A DNA stretch of 64,000 bases, from positions 124,001-188,000 of the forward strand of contig CAVQIB010000004.1 in NCBI GenBank assembly GCA_963712435.1. Reading direction: 5' to 3'. The notes beneath the pieces were generated by a model that saw nothing but the letters and a program-made list of their open reading frames with translations, ran no database searches and was not told the origin of the DNA. A program made the position numbers and the translations under genes. The stretch comes from Rhodoplanes sp963712435. Lineage in GTDB: Bacteria > Pseudomonadota > Alphaproteobacteria > Rhizobiales > Xanthobacteraceae. Of the stretch, positions 46,680-59,400 are shown piece by piece (position 1 is the first letter of the stretch; every line of letters starts with the position of its first letter).

Positions 46680-48295
46680 TCAATGGACGCTCCAGCCCGG
46701 CTTGACCGCCGGCCCCGCCACGCCGACCCCGCGCACCGGCGTGTGGGTCAGGGCGAAGCCCTGGTTGAAGCCGGCGCGCGTCACCAGGATCAGCTTGAAC
46801 GCCCAACCGGCGATCAGCGCCGTTGATCCGGCGAGCGCGAACAGAAAAGGCGTGAACGGCGGTAGGATGAAACCGGGGGCGACCAGCCAGAGCGGAACCG
46901 CGAGCCCGCCGATCAAGAACCACGGCGTGAACGCGCGAAAGACCGCATGCGTCTGGGTCGGCGCGCCCTCGCGCTCGAGCTCGCCCACATAGAACCGCCA
47001 GGCGAGATAGCGTGCGGTGACGAGCATCACGAGGGCGGCGGCGACCGGCAGCGCGAAAAGCTGCAGGCCGGGCACGAACGCCGCCACCAACAGGAACAGC
47101 CCGCTGCCTTCGGCAAAGCCGGTCGCGACCAGGAGCGGCACGAGAGTCTGCTGGCGCCAGGCCGGGAATGCCCTTCGACGCGTAGAACATCATCGCCTGG
47201 CAGACCATGAAGGCGAACCCGAGCAACGCGGCGAGGATCAGCGCGACGCCGTTCTCGAACCAGGATCGCAAGGAGCGCCACGGGGAAGAACGCGCCGGCG
47301 ACCCAGGCCTCGCGCGACATCCAGGAGCGCTGCGGCTGGCGCAGCACATAGCTGAACCGGAACGGCCGTCCGATCTTGAAGAGCAGCAGGAACAGGCCGA
47401 CAGCGACGACCGCCAGCGCGGTGAGCCCGCCGGCGAGGACCGGCGCGCCGCCGAGGCCGGCGAGCGCGACGAAGGCGAACAGCCCGGCGCCGGCGCCGCC
47501 GCAGAGGAAGTTGGCCGCGGCCTTCCAGTCCCAGTGCTGCTGATGCCAGGGCTCGACGCCGCGCGTGCGGATCTTGGCCGCCGGCGCCTGCAGGGAGGCG
47601 GCAGGGCGGTGGCGGCGGCCGGACGCAGCGCGTCGGCCGCATCGTTTGCCTTGCCGTAGAGATAGTAGAAGCCCGGCTCGGTGCCGACCTCGGCATGCAT
47701 GCGGAAATGGCCCTGCTCGCGCAGCAGCTGCGAGACATTGCTGTCGGGGTCGTCGATGTCGCCGAAATGCAGCGCGTCGGCGATGCAGGCATTGACGCAG
47801 GCCGGCGTGGCGCGCGGATCGCGGCCGGGCGTCAGGCCGTTCTCGATGCCCGAAATCGATGCGGTCGGAGCAGAAGGTGCATTTCTGCGCGACGCCCGAT
47901 CCGGCGATCGTCGAACCTCGCGCTCGCCTCGTTCTGCATCGCCGCGGCCGTAGGCGAAGTGCGGTTCGTGCACGATGAAGCGCGCCTGATAGGGACAGGC
48001 GACGTCGCAATAGGCGCAGCCGATGCAGATGTCGTAGTCGATGGTGACGATGCCGTCGGCGCGCTGGCGCGTCGCGGTCGAGGGGCACACATGCATGCAG
48101 GGCGGGTCGGCGCAGTGCTGGCAGCCGACCGGCACGAAGGTGCGGTTCACATTCGGAAACGATGCCGGCCTCGACGTCGAGCACCTTGCGCCATTGCACC
48201 GCCGGCGAGGTCGCGTTGGCGTGCCGGCAGGCGGCGGTGCAGGTCTGGCAGCCGACGCAGCGCTCGAGATCGGCGAGCATCGCCCAGCGGGTCAT
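46680..48295 (-). CDS. Phenylacetyl-CoA:acceptor oxidoreductase, Fe-S and membrane subunits, apparent PadC-PadD fusion (frameshifted)
   Basis: The N-terminal part is a four-cluster ferredoxin-type subunit (RCVGCQTCTAACRHANA, GCQHCADPPCMHVCPSTA, DICIGCAYCDVACPYQARF, TPACVNACIADALHFG). It continues after a linker (about 47550-47640) into an NrfD-like membrane protein with eight or nine helices (LCGGAGAGLFAFVAL to VKPGWSVH). No start codon lies in the membrane frame across the linker, and one indel near 47600 would join them. In Thauera and Aromatoleum padC and padD are separate genes. The complex passes electrons from PadB to quinone. Other breaks near 48155, 47935, 47855, 47265 and 47170. Start ATG 48295. 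Confidence 0.78.
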
Positions 48296-51049
48296 GCGCG
48301 CGCTCCTCCGATCCGCGCTGATCGTGACCTTGACGAGGTCGGCGCTCGATCCGGTCGCGTCGGTCAGGTCGAGCAGCATCGGCATCAGCGCATTCATGCT
48401 CGGCGCATTGAAGTCCTTGGCGTAGGGCGTCACCCATTGCTCGAACTGGCCGATCATCAGGAGCGTGTCGGGGCGGATGCCCTCGCACAGCATGACGTGG
48501 CCCTTGGTCGCGTTGAGCGGCGAGCGCACCTCGACGAGGTCGCCGTCGGCGATGCCGAGCCTTTCCGCGGCGCGTCTCGTTCATCACCACGCTGCCGTGG
48601 CCGATGACGTTGCCGGCCAGCTTCGTGGATGAGCTGGATGCCGACATTGTTGCCCCAGGAATATTGCATGCTGCGCGCGGTGACGAGCCAGAACGGATAG
48701 TCCTCGATGCGCACCTGGAAGTGCTTGGCGAGCGCGTCCTCCCACAGCGCGGACGAGGTCGCGCCAGTGCGGCAGCGGCTCGTATTCCTCGATCTGCCGG
48801 TCCCACCAATGGATGCCGTGCTCGTGCAGGCGGCGCTCCAGCTCCTTGCCGATGCGGAACAGCCGCTCCTGATAGGGCTGCTCGAAGCGCAGCCCGCGCT
48901 CGACCAGCTTCGGATAGAGATACCATTGCAGGCGCGAGAACGGCTTCACCCGGAAGCCGTGTTCGCGGAACCAGTCGAGCCCCTGCGATTCGGCGCCGTC
49001 GGTCAGTTCGGCGCTCGCGGCCCGGCAGGTCGCGTCCCAGATGGCCTCGACGTCGTGCGGCTCGGACGGAGTCGAGCGAGAAGTCGTAGTTCGCGCCCGA
49101 CAGCCTGCACGCCGGCGCGCCGCGATTGATCGCGCCATTGTACTCGGCGAGCAGGCCGGTGCGCCGCGCAAGCTCGGTCGCGATCCAGGTGAAGTCCTTC
49201 GCCTCGCCTTGCGGCGGCACCGCGGGATCGCGCAGCGCGAAGCCCTGGATGGTCCCAGAACTGCTCGACATATTTGGTGCCGCCGATGCGCAGGAGCTGC
49301 AGCCCTTCGAGATCGGTGCAGTCGGGCAGCAGCACGTCGGCGACATGGTTGGTTTCGTCGCGGGTGAAGGCGAAGCACACGGTGAAGGGAAACTTCGCCA
49401 TCGATCTCGCCGACGCGCCTTGGTGTCCCAGAACGAGATCGCCGGATTGGTGCGATAGACGAGCCACACGTCGGGCGGCGTGGCGTGCGGCAGCTTGTCG
49501 AAGTCCTCGTTCTGCATCATCCAGGCGAGATGGGTCGGGCCGAGCGCCTGGCTCCAGGGCGAGTTGGCGACCAGCGGAACCAGCGTGCGGTGCGCGCTGC
49601 GCACGGACGGGCTGCGACATCCAGCTCGTCCTTGCTGGTCGGGTTCATCGGATAGTCCATGAAGCCGTCCGGGCCCGGGCTTGACGCTCGACCAGCGATT
49701 GTCGGCCGGCCGGTTGAGCCGCACCGTGGTGCCGAGCGTTCCGCCCGGCACTTCGAGCGCGCCGACCAGGCAGGCGAGCAGCGTGCGCGCCCAGCAGCAC
49801 TCGTAGCCGCCCCAGCCGTTGTTGACGGTCTTGCCGAGCGCGATCGCGACCGGCCGGAACGGCAGCGTCACGCCTTCGATCTCGATCGTCTCGCCGACGC
49901 GGGCATGCTCGAGATATTCGTTGGCGATCCGACGGATCGTCGCGGCCGGCACGTCGCAGATCGTCGCCGCCCATTCCGGCGAGTAGTCCTGCACATGCGC
50001 GACGAGCTGGGCGAAGGCCGGCTGCGACGATCGCCTTGCGGTGCTCGGCGATTTCGCCGTCCGGCGCCGACCTCGATGCCGTCGACGGTGTATCGTCCTT
50101 CGAGCGCGGGATCGATGTCGGGCGTGTCGAACGGCACGGCGCGGCCGGTCCTGAGGTCGAACACGAGCGGCTTGCGGGTCTCGGGATCGCGCAGGAAATA
50201 GCCGTTCGGGCGCGATCGAGATAGGGCGACGAGGTGCGCTCCTTGAGGAACGGCAGGTCGAGCCGCTCGCGCCTGTGCTCGTGCAGCACCACGTGGATCA
50301 TCGCGAAGAGGAAGGCCGAGTCGGTCTTCGGCTTGATCGGAACCCATTCGGCCGAGCAGGCGCCGGTGACCGAGAGATGCGGCTCGATCTGGACGCGCTT
50401 CATGCCGCGCTTGCGCGCGTCGGCATGGCGCTTGACGCCGCACACGCCGCCCGAGGCCTCGACATTGGCGCCGAACGACAGGAGATAGTCGCACAGCGGC
50501 GTATCCGGCGAGACGGTGAAGGCGCGGTGCCACAACTCGCCGTAGAGATGCTCGGAGTGATAGCACTTGACGCCCTGCCCGGAGCCGAAGCTCATGTCGA
50601 CCGGGCCCCAGGCGGCGAGGAAGGCCGGCAGCGTGCCCATATAGGCGGTCGGCGTGCCGCCGCCGCCGAAGCTCGCGGCAAGCCGCGGAAAGCCCGCCTC
50701 GTCGAGCAAGCCCGCGGCGCGCGCCGCCTTGAGCTTGTCGGCCACGAGGTCGAGCGCCTCGTCCCAGGAGATGCGCACGAATCCGGGATCGTGCTCGCGG
50801 CCCTTGTTCGGATTGGTCCGCTTCATCGGATAGCAGCATGCGGTTCGGCGTGTAGGCCTTCTGCACCAGCCCGAACGCCTTGACGCAGGCCTTGCCGCCG
50901 GCCGGATGCACCTCGGCGGCGTCGAAATTCGGCGTGATCTCGGTCGCGACGCCGTCCTCGATGCGGACCTTCAAAAGGTCGGGGCCCGCCACGCACTGGT
51001 AGCAATAGGTGGAGACGGTGCGCTCGTTGCGCGGCTTGCTCGCCGGCAT
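48292..51049 (-). CDS. padB: Phenylacetyl-CoA:acceptor oxidoreductase catalytic subunit PadB (frameshifted)
   Basis: Molybdopterin subunit that oxidises the alpha carbon of phenylacetyl-CoA to phenylglyoxylate level in anaerobic phenylacetate degradation, about 915 residues, matching PadB. The N-terminus TYCYQCVAGPDLLKV has only two of the usual three close cysteines; GGKACVKAFG carries another. Later segments are GQGVKCYHSEHLYGEL, GANVEASGGVCGVKRHADA, KTVNNGWGGYECCWAR and PDVWLVYRTNPAISFWDTK. Starts at ATG 51049, 13 bp after the thioesterase stop, and the probable stop overlaps padC. About ten indels, including near 50835, 50205, 50025, 49670, 49400, 49245, 49070 and 48580. Confidence 0.84.
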
Positions 51050-51062
51050 GGCATGGGCTCCC

Positions 51063-51470
51063 TTATCGGGCGCGGTGCTTGGCGGCTTTCGCTTTCACGC
51101 GCTCCAGGGTCTTGGCCACGTCGACGACGAAGCGCGCATGCATGCCGCCGCCGATCGGCTCGATCTCGTCCTTCGCCGCGACCTCGAATGCGACCTTGCG
51201 GCCCTCGACCGCCGTCACCGTCGCGGTGATTTCGACCGTCATGCCGGGAGGGGTCGCGCGCATGTGCTTGATCGCGACCTCGATGCCGACCGAGTCCTCG
51301 CCGGGATCGGCATGCTCGAGAATCAGGTCGCGGCAGGTGTGCTCGATGTCGCGAACGAACCAGGGCGTCGCATAGACGCGGCCTTCCTCCCCCATGAAGC
51401 TGATCGTCCGGTCGGGGTCGATCACGACGCGATTGGTGCGCGACACGCCGGGACGCAAGCTCGCCTTCAT
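51063..51470 (-). CDS. Hotdog-fold thioesterase, fluoroacetyl-CoA-thioesterase-like
   Basis: Intact 135-residue protein resembling FlK-type thioesterases (ATPWFVRDIEHTCRDLI, SVGIEVAIKHMRATPPGM). The E and H in DIEHTC fit the FlK-like active site. Start ATG 51470 after GGGAGGAA. It immediately precedes padB, so hydrolysis of phenylglyoxylyl-CoA or release of stalled CoA esters is a reasonable inference. First gene of the pad operon. Confidence 0.8.
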   Translation of the reverse strand: MKASLRPGVSRTNRVVIDPDRTISFMGEEGRVYATPWFVRDIEHTCRDLILEHADPGEDSVGIEVAIKHMRATPPGMTVEITATVTAVEGRKVAFEVAAKDEIEPIGGGMHARFVVDVAKTLERVKAKAAKHRAR

Positions 51471-51577
51471 TTCACTTCCTCCCAAGGCCCGGGCATGGCC
51501 GTAACCCGAGGCGGTCTTCTTGTTCATTTGGCCCTTGGCGGGCAATGATCTGTCGCACAGGGACGCCGGCGGCGTCT

Positions 51578-51591
51578 TTGATTTATTGCAA
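51578..51591. promoter_or_regulatory. FNR/AadR-like box upstream of the pad operon
   Basis: TTGATTTATTGCAA has one perfect FNR half site (TTGAT) and a partial second half (TGCAA against ATCAA), matching eight of ten consensus bases with correct spacing. It lies in an AT-rich island about 108 bp before the thioesterase start. AadR, an FNR homologue, activates anaerobic aromatic genes in R. palustris. Site use is inferred. Confidence 0.45.
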
Positions 51592-51629
51592 ACTAATTCG
51601 CGGCGGCGGCGCGTTTGCGGCATGACGCA

Positions 51630-52327
<698 letters not shown>

Positions 52328-52341
<14 letters not shown>

Positions 52342-53122
52342 GTGCCGCCTCCTCGCGAGCCATGGACGCCGAGATAGGCCTCGATCACCGCCGGGTTGGC
52401 GCGCACCTCCGCCGCGGTGCCCTCGGCGAGCGTCGCGCCATTGGCGAGCACGTGAATGCGGTCGGAGATGTTCATGACGAGCCGCATGTCGTGCTCGACC
52501 AGCACGACGGTCACGCCGCCCGCGGCGATCTCGCGGATCACGCCTTCGAGTTCCTCGGTCTCGACCGGATTGCAGCCGGCCGCCGGCTCGTCGAGCAGCA
52601 GCACCTTCGGCTCGCTCGCGAGCGCGCGCGCGATTTCCAGCCGCTTGAGATCGCCATAAGGCGAGGCTGCCCGCCGACCGCTCGGCGATCGCCGGCGAGC
52701 CCGACACGCGCGAGCGCCGCCAGCGCCTGCTCGCGGGTGACGCGGTTCTGCCGGGCGACCGCCGGCAGGTGCAGGAGGTCGGCGACGATCCCGGTGCGTC
52801 TCGTGGCGATGGCGGCCGACCATGACGTTCTCGAGCGCGGTCATGCGGAAGAAGATCTGCAGGTTCTGGAAGGTGCGCGACAGGCCGCGGCGCGCGAGCC
52901 GGTCCGGCGTCAGGCCGGTGACGTCCTCGCCGGCGAGCAGCACGCGGCCGTCGCGCGGCGGGTAGATTCCGGAGAATCATGTTGAACAGCGTGGTCTTGC
53001 CGGCCCCGTTCGGCCCGATGATCGAGAACACCAGCCCGGTCCGGAATCGCGAGGCTCACACCGTCGACCGCGCGCACGCCGCCGAACGCAATCGACAGCG
53101 TTCTCGGCGCCAGGATGGTCAT
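52328..53122 (-). CDS. ABC transporter ATPase, LivG type (frameshifted)
   Basis: First ATPase of the importer, about 260 residues. Walker A is IGPNGAGKTTLF and Walker B KVLLLDEPAAGCNPVET, with the family LSRTFQNLQIFFRMTALENV. Starts at ATG 53122, overlapping the probable livM stop. Indels near 53040, 52970, 52800, 52710, 52670 and 52360. Confidence 0.86.
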
Positions 53123-54155
53123 GACGCGCCGTCCCTCGAACGCCGCCGCGATGCTCGGGACGATGCCCGCGCGCAGGAAGATCATGAACGCCCATGAGGA
53201 TGAGCCCGAGCACGAGGTGCTCGTATTCGTGCAGAAAGGTCAGCGTCTGCGGCAGCACGACGAGCACGGCGGCGCCGACGAGCGAGCCGACGATCGAGCC
53301 CATGCCGCCCAGCACCACCATGGCGACGAGCTCGATCGAGCGCAGGAAGCCGGCGACGTCCGGCGTGATGTGGCCGTTGAACAGCGCGAGATAGGAGCCG
53401 GCGACCGAGGCGTAGACGGCCGAGATGACGAAGACCGTGAGCTTCTTGCGCGCGACATCGACGCCGAGCACTCTCGCCGCGATCTCGCTGTCGTGGATCG
53501 CCCGCATGGCGCGCCCGGCTCGGGCTGTCGATCAGGTTGAAGGCGAGCATCGCGCCGACCAGCAGCGTGCCGCCGGCGATCCAGTACCAGGTCTCGCGAG
53601 CCGCGCACGCGCCAGTCGAACAGCACGAGCCGCGGCACCGCCATGCCGTCGGGACCGCCGGTCCAGGCCGCCTCGTTGGTGCAGCACAATGGCGACCAGC
53701 AGCCCGAAGCCGAGCGTCGCGACCGCGAGATAATGCCCTTTCAGCCGCAGGATCGGCCGTCCGACCAGAAACGCGACGCAGGCGGAGAGCGCCGCGCCCG
53801 GCGAGCAGCGACAGCCAGGACGGCAGGCCGAGATGGGTCGGGCCGATCGCCACCGCGTAGCCGCCGATGCCGAGGAAGCCGGCATGGCCCGAGGCTGACC
53901 TGCCCGGCAAAGCCCATCAGCAGGTTGAGGCCGATCGCGGCGAGCGCGAAGATGAAAACGAGGGCGGCGACGCGGTAGTAGTAGGCCGACGGGAACAGCG
54001 AGCGGCGCGACGGCGATCACGAGCGCCAGCGAGAACCGGCGTCAGCCGGTGGCGCGCGAGGCGCGGGCGAGCGAGGACCAGGCCGTTGCGAAGCGATCGC
54101 CGAAGCGCGCCCCGTCCTTGACGGCCGGTCGTTCATCGATGCGGCGCACGCTCAT
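53119..54155 (-). CDS. ABC transporter permease, LivM type (frameshifted)
   Basis: Membrane permease of about 340 residues. Segments include LGFGLLVAIVLHQ, IELVAMVVLGGMGSIVGSLVGA and EYEHLVLGLILMG typical of LivM. The N-terminus MSVRRIDERPAVKDG is hydrophilic. ATG 54155 overlaps the livH stop (ATGA). Indels near 54035, 54010, 53895, 53800, 53690, 53600, 53520, 53190 and 53140. Confidence 0.84.
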
Positions 54156-55032
54156 ACCCGCTCGACGCTGGCGCGGCCGAGCAGCCCTTGCGGCATGCGC
54201 GAACAGGACGACCAGGATGACGATGAAGCGCGACCGCGTCCTTGTATTGCGACGACAGATAGCCGGCGCGAACGCCTCCAGCAGCCCGAGCAGCAGGCCG
54301 CCGATCACCGCGCCGACAGCGCTGCCGATGCCGCCGAGCATGGCCGCGGCGAAGCCCTTCAGGGCGAGGAGCGTGCCGACGTCGTAGCTCGTCAGCGTGA
54401 TCGGCGTGATCAGAGATGCCGGCGATCGCGCCGATCGCCGCCGACACCGCGAACGAGAAGCCGACGATGCGCCGCGTGTCGATGCCGACCAGGCGGGCGG
54501 CGAGCCGGTTGGCCGCGGTCGCGATCACCGCCTTGCCGAACAAGCGTGCGCTCGATGAACTGCCCATAGCAGAACGACGATCACGAGCGCGCCCGCGAGC
54601 ACCACCAGGCTTTGCGGCAGGATGGCCGCGCCGCCGAGCCGGATCGGCTCGTCGCCGAACAGGGGCGGCAGGCTGTGGAAGCGCTTGTCGAACACCACCT
54701 GCGCCGCGCCGCGCAGGAAGATCGATGCGCCGATGGTGATCATGATCAGCGCTGACCGCGCTTGCGCCGCGCGCCGTCTCGATCGCGAAGCGATGCAGCG
54801 CAAGCCCGACCGCACGGTCGCCAGCGCCACCGCGAGGAGAGCGGCGAGCGGCAGCGGAATGCCCGCGCGCGGCGAGGAACACGGTGGTCAGCCCGCCGAT
54901 CATGACGAACTCGCCTTGCGCGAAATTGATCACGTCGGAGGCGTTGTAGATCAGCGTGAAGCCGAGCGCGACCAGCGCGTAGACCGCGCCGACGGTCAGC
55001 CCGGAAAAGACGAACTGCAGGAACTCGGCCAT
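54152..55032 (-). CDS. ABC transporter permease, LivH type (frameshifted)
   Basis: Membrane permease of about 290 residues starting MAEFLQFVFSGLTVGAVYALV, followed by GFTLIYNASDVINFAQGEFVM, the LivH signature. The end is reconstructed as GRASVERV with a stop at 54152. Indels near 54870, 54755, 54565, 54415, 54270, 54225 and 54195. Co-transcribed with livK upstream. Confidence 0.86.
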
Positions 55033-55114
55033 GGCCTACCCGACTTGCTTGGTTGCGGATTGCGGTGGCCGGCAGGCAGCGGCGTCGAAGCCGCCGCGCC
55101 TGCGCCGGTGCGCC

Positions 55115-56300
55115 TCACGAACCGCAGTCGGGAACCAGCGTCCAATCGCCGTTCTTGATCTCGAGCATGCGGAAGGCCGACTGAGATCGAGACCCATATG
55201 ATCGGTCGGCGACATGGTGACGATGCCGCCGGTGCCGACGAAGCCCTTGGTCTTCTCGATCTCGTCGCGCACCTTCGCCTTGTCGAAGCTGCCGGCGCGC
55301 TTGGCATCGCCTCGACCAGGATCATCAGCGCCGTCATAGGCATGGCCGCCGAACGTGGAGACCGTCCTGCCCGTCTTCTCCTGGTAGGTCTTCGTGTAAT
55401 TCGGTGACGACCGTCTTCTGCTGATCGTTGTCGGGCAGCTTGTCGGCGACGAGCAGCGCGGCGGCCGGCAGGCGCACGCCGTTCGCGGCGTCGCCCGCGA
55501 GCTCGATGTACTGCTTCGAGGCAACGCCGTGGCTCTGATAGAGCGGCTGCGGAATTGCGAGCTGCCGGTAGTTGCGCGTCACGATCGCGGGTCCCTGGCC
55601 GAACCCGGTATTGAGCACGGCCTGCACGCCGGCCTTGCCCTTGATGTTGGTGAGCTGCGGGCGTCATGTCGGTGTCGCGCGGGCCCGTAGGTCTCCTCAT
55701 GGGCAATGGTGATGCCGGCGGCGGGCGCGACTTTCACGCATTGGTCGCGCATCGATTTGCCGAACGCGTCGGTGCCGGAAATGATCGCGATGGTCGTCAG
55801 GTTGCGCTTCTTGAGGTCGGCGAAGATCTTCTCGCACGCCATCTTGTCGGTGTGCGGCGTCTTGAACACCCACTTGTTCACCGGCTCGACGATCGGGATG
55901 CGCGCCGGCGAGCGAGATGAACGGGATCTGCGCCTCCTCGAACACCGGGATCATCGCCATGCGTCGCGCCGGTGGTGGTGCCGCCGATCATCGCGACCAC
56001 CTTGTCGTCCTCGATCAGCCGCGTGGCGAAGGTGCGCGCGGCGTTGGCGTCGCCGCCATCGTCATAGATGACGAGTTCGAGCTTCTGCCCGTTCACGCCG
56101 CCCTTGGCTTGTTGATCTCGTCGACATACATTTCCAGCGTCTTCTTCTCGGGATCGCCGAGGAACGAGGCGGGTCCGGTGACCGAGAGCGACGGAGCCGA
56201 TCTTGACCTGCGCAACGGCGATGCTCGGTGCCCCGACCATGGCGAGAACGCAGGCGGCGGCGGCGAAGCGCTTGACGGAGAAACAGGAACATGAAGTCAC
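55115..56300 (-). CDS. ABC transporter substrate-binding protein, LivK type (frameshifted)
   Basis: Periplasmic receptor of about 390 residues with a signal peptide (FAAAACVLAMVGAPSIAVAQ). Visible parts are GQKLELVIYDDGGDANAART, PVFEEAQIPFISLAG, VNKWVFKTPHTDKMACEKIF and TGGIVTMSPTDHMGLDL. It starts at GTG 56300 with GGAGGA upstream. Indels near 56195, 56110, 55965, 55910, 55660, 55395, 55310 and 55185. First gene of the ABC operon; binding of an aromatic acid is inferred from the neighbouring pad genes. Confidence 0.85.
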
Positions 56301-56419
56301 AATCGTCCTCCTAGGGGGGATTTTTTAGCGTTTCCTCGAGATCGTTGTTCTTTGTTCTACAAGCATCTTGACCGGAGCGCGGGCCGGCCGCAAGTGCCAA
56401 CAGCCGCAGCTCGCATGCT

Positions 56420-59400
56420 CTAGCGGAAATTGCGGCCCTTGGGCAGGGCGGCGCGGGCCTTGGCGGGCGCGATTTCCTCCGAGAGGGCGGGCTCCTCGCG
56501 CAGGAGGGCGGCGAGCGAGCCGCCGGCGCGCAGCGGAATGCGGTTTTCCGGAATCGGGCGCTTGACCTCGTCGCAGCGGGCGAGCGTATCGATGCAGCCC
56601 GCCGTCGCTCGCGAGCCGCCGCAACAGCGGCGTGAGGTCGTCGAGGCGGTCGGCGACGACATGGATCACGCCGGACTCGTTCTGCAGCCTGCCGCTGACG
56701 CAGACGAGACGGGCGCCGAGCACGACCGGACGAAAGGTCTCGAACACCTGCGGCCAGACGATGGCGTTGGCGATCGCCGGTCTCGTCCTCCAGCGTCATG
56801 AAGATGACGCCCTTGGCGGTGCCCGGACGCTGGCGCACCAGCACGAGGCCGGCGACGCTCACTCTGCGGCCGGACGGGAGCGCGGCGAGGCGCTCGTTGC
56901 GCACAATGCCGCGGCGGTCGAAATCGCCGCGCAGGAACGCGACCGGATGCGCCTTCAGCGAGAGATGAAGATGGCGATAGTCGTCGACCACGTGCTCGCC
57001 GAGGCGCATGGGCGGCAGCGCGACGTCGGGCTCGAGCTCCGGGCGTTTGCGACGCGCGCGAACAGCGGCAGGTCGTCCTTGTCGCCGGCGCGGCGCAGCG
57101 CCCGCACCGCCCACAGCGCCTCGCGGCGGTCGAGGCCGAGCGAGCGGAATGCGTCGGCCTGCGCGAGCCGCTCGAGCACCGCGGGCGAGAGCTTCGTGCG
57201 CAGCCACAGGTCGCGGACGGAATCGAAGCCCGCCCCGCGCGCGCGCTCGATCGCGCGCGCATCGTCCTCGGAAAATCCGCTGATCTGGCGCAAGCCGAGC
57301 CGCACCGCATGGGTCGCGCGGATATCGTTCTGCATGTCGGCATGGCGGGGATGGAGTTGTGCTGCTCGCCCTCCCCGTCATTCGGGGCGAGGCGATAGGG
57401 CGTGCGGGGTTTTCACGGCGCCGACGGCTTCGCCGGCCAACGCCCCCGCTTTGCTGACCCTCGCCCCACAAGGGGGGAGGCGAGCTTCGTTCCTCCAGCG
57501 TCGTTGTCCCAGTCCGAGAATGATTGACATCGACGGGGCGGACCTCGACGCCGTGCTCCTGGGCGTCGCGCACGATCTGCGCCGGGGCGTAGAAGCCCAT
57601 CGGCTGGCTGTTGAGGAGGGCGGCGGCGAACACGTCCGGGTAGCGGCACTTGATCCAGGCCGAGGCGTAGACGAGCAGCGCGAAGCTCGCGGCGTGGCTT
57701 TCCGGGAAGCCGTATTCGCCGAAACCCTCGATCTGGTTGAAGCAGCGCTCGGCGAAATCGCGCGGATAGCCGCGCGCGGCCATGCCCTCGATCAGCTTGT
57801 CGCGGAAATACTTGATGGTGCCGACCCGGCGGAAGGTCGCCATCGCGCGGCGCAGCTGGTCGGCCTCGGACGGCGTGAAGCCGGCCGCGACGATGGCGAT
57901 CCGCATCGCCTGCTCCTGGAACAGCGGCACGCCGAGCGTCTTGCCGAGCACCTGCGCAAGCTCGTCGGGCGGGCCATGCGCGGGGGAGGGCGACGGGAAA
58001 TGCACTTCCTCCAGCCCCTGCCGGCGGCGCAGATAGGGATGCACCATGTCGCCCTGGATCGGCCCCGGGCGCACGATCGCGACCTCGATGACGAGATCGT
58101 AGAATTGCGCGGGCTTGAGGCGCGGCAGCATCGACATCTGCGCGCGGCTCTCGACCTGGAACACGCCGATCGAGTCGGCGCGCGACAGCATGTGGTAGAC
58201 CGCTTCGTCCTCCGGCGGAATGGCGGAGAGATCGAGGCGCGGGTCTCGCTCGGCATTCATCCTCCCCCGCTGCGCGGGGGAGGATGCAAGCGGGTCTTTC
58301 GTGGGGAATGCTTGCGCCAGGGCAGGCAAGCATTTGCTCAGGGTAATGCCGCTGCAAAAAATCGAGCGAGCGGCGCAGGCAGGTCAGCATGCCGAGCGCC
58401 GAGCACGTCGATCTTGAGGATGCCGCAGCGTGTCGAGATCGTCCTTGTCCCATTCGATGACGGTGCGCTCCTCCATCGCGGCGTTCTCGATCGGCACGAG
58501 CTCGTCGAGCCGGCCGCGGGTGATGACGAAGCCGCCGACATGCTGGGAGAGGTGGCGCGGAAAGCCGATCAGCTCGCGGGCGAGCGCGAGCGCCTTGCGC
58601 GAGGCGCGCATCGGCGGGATCGAAGCCGGCGCGGCGCGCATGCTCGTGCGAGATCGCCTCCGGCGACCAGCCCCACAGCGTGCCGGCGAGCGCGCCGATC
58701 GCGTCGTCCGACAGGCCGAAGACCTTGCCGACGTCGCGGATGGCGCTGCGCGCGCGATAGCAGATCACGGTCGCGGCGAGGCCGGCGCGGTCGCGCCCGT
58801 AGCGCCGATAGATGTACTGGATCACCTCCTCGCGCCGCTCGTGCTCGAAATCGACGTCGATGTCGGGCGGCTCGCGCCGCTCGGCCGAGACGAAACGCTC
58901 GAACAGAAGATCGGAGCGCTCGGGATCGACCTCGGTGACGCCGAGGCAGTAGCAGACGGCGGAGTTCGCGGCCGAGCCGCGGCCCTGGCAGAGGATGCCC
59001 TGCGCGCGGGCAAAGCGCACGATGTCGTGCACGGTGAGGAAATAGGGCGCGTAGTTCAGTTCGCCGATGAGCGCGTAGTTCGTGGTCGAGCGCATGGCGG
59101 ACTTTCGGCGGCACGCCGTGCGGATAGCGCCTGCGCGCGCCTTCCTCGGCGAAGGCGACGAGCGCTTCCTGCGGCGTGGCGAAGCCTTCGCGCGATTTCG
59201 TCGGGATATTCGTAGGCAAGCTCGTCGAGCGAGAAGCGGCAGCGCTCGAGCAAGCGCAGCGTCTCGCGCGACCGCCTCCGGGGCGGCGCGGAACAGGCGC
59301 GCCATCTCGTCCGCCGATTTGAGGTGGCGCTCGGCATTGGCTTCGAGCCGGCGGCCGGCGTCGTCGAGGGTGACGATGCGTCGCGGATGCAGGTGACGAC

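Noticed and set aside
56345..56356. LexA box at GTTCTTTGTTC near the livK/dnaE2 boundary
   Set aside because: The half sites are separated by three bases rather than seven, and the position is downstream of dnaE2.
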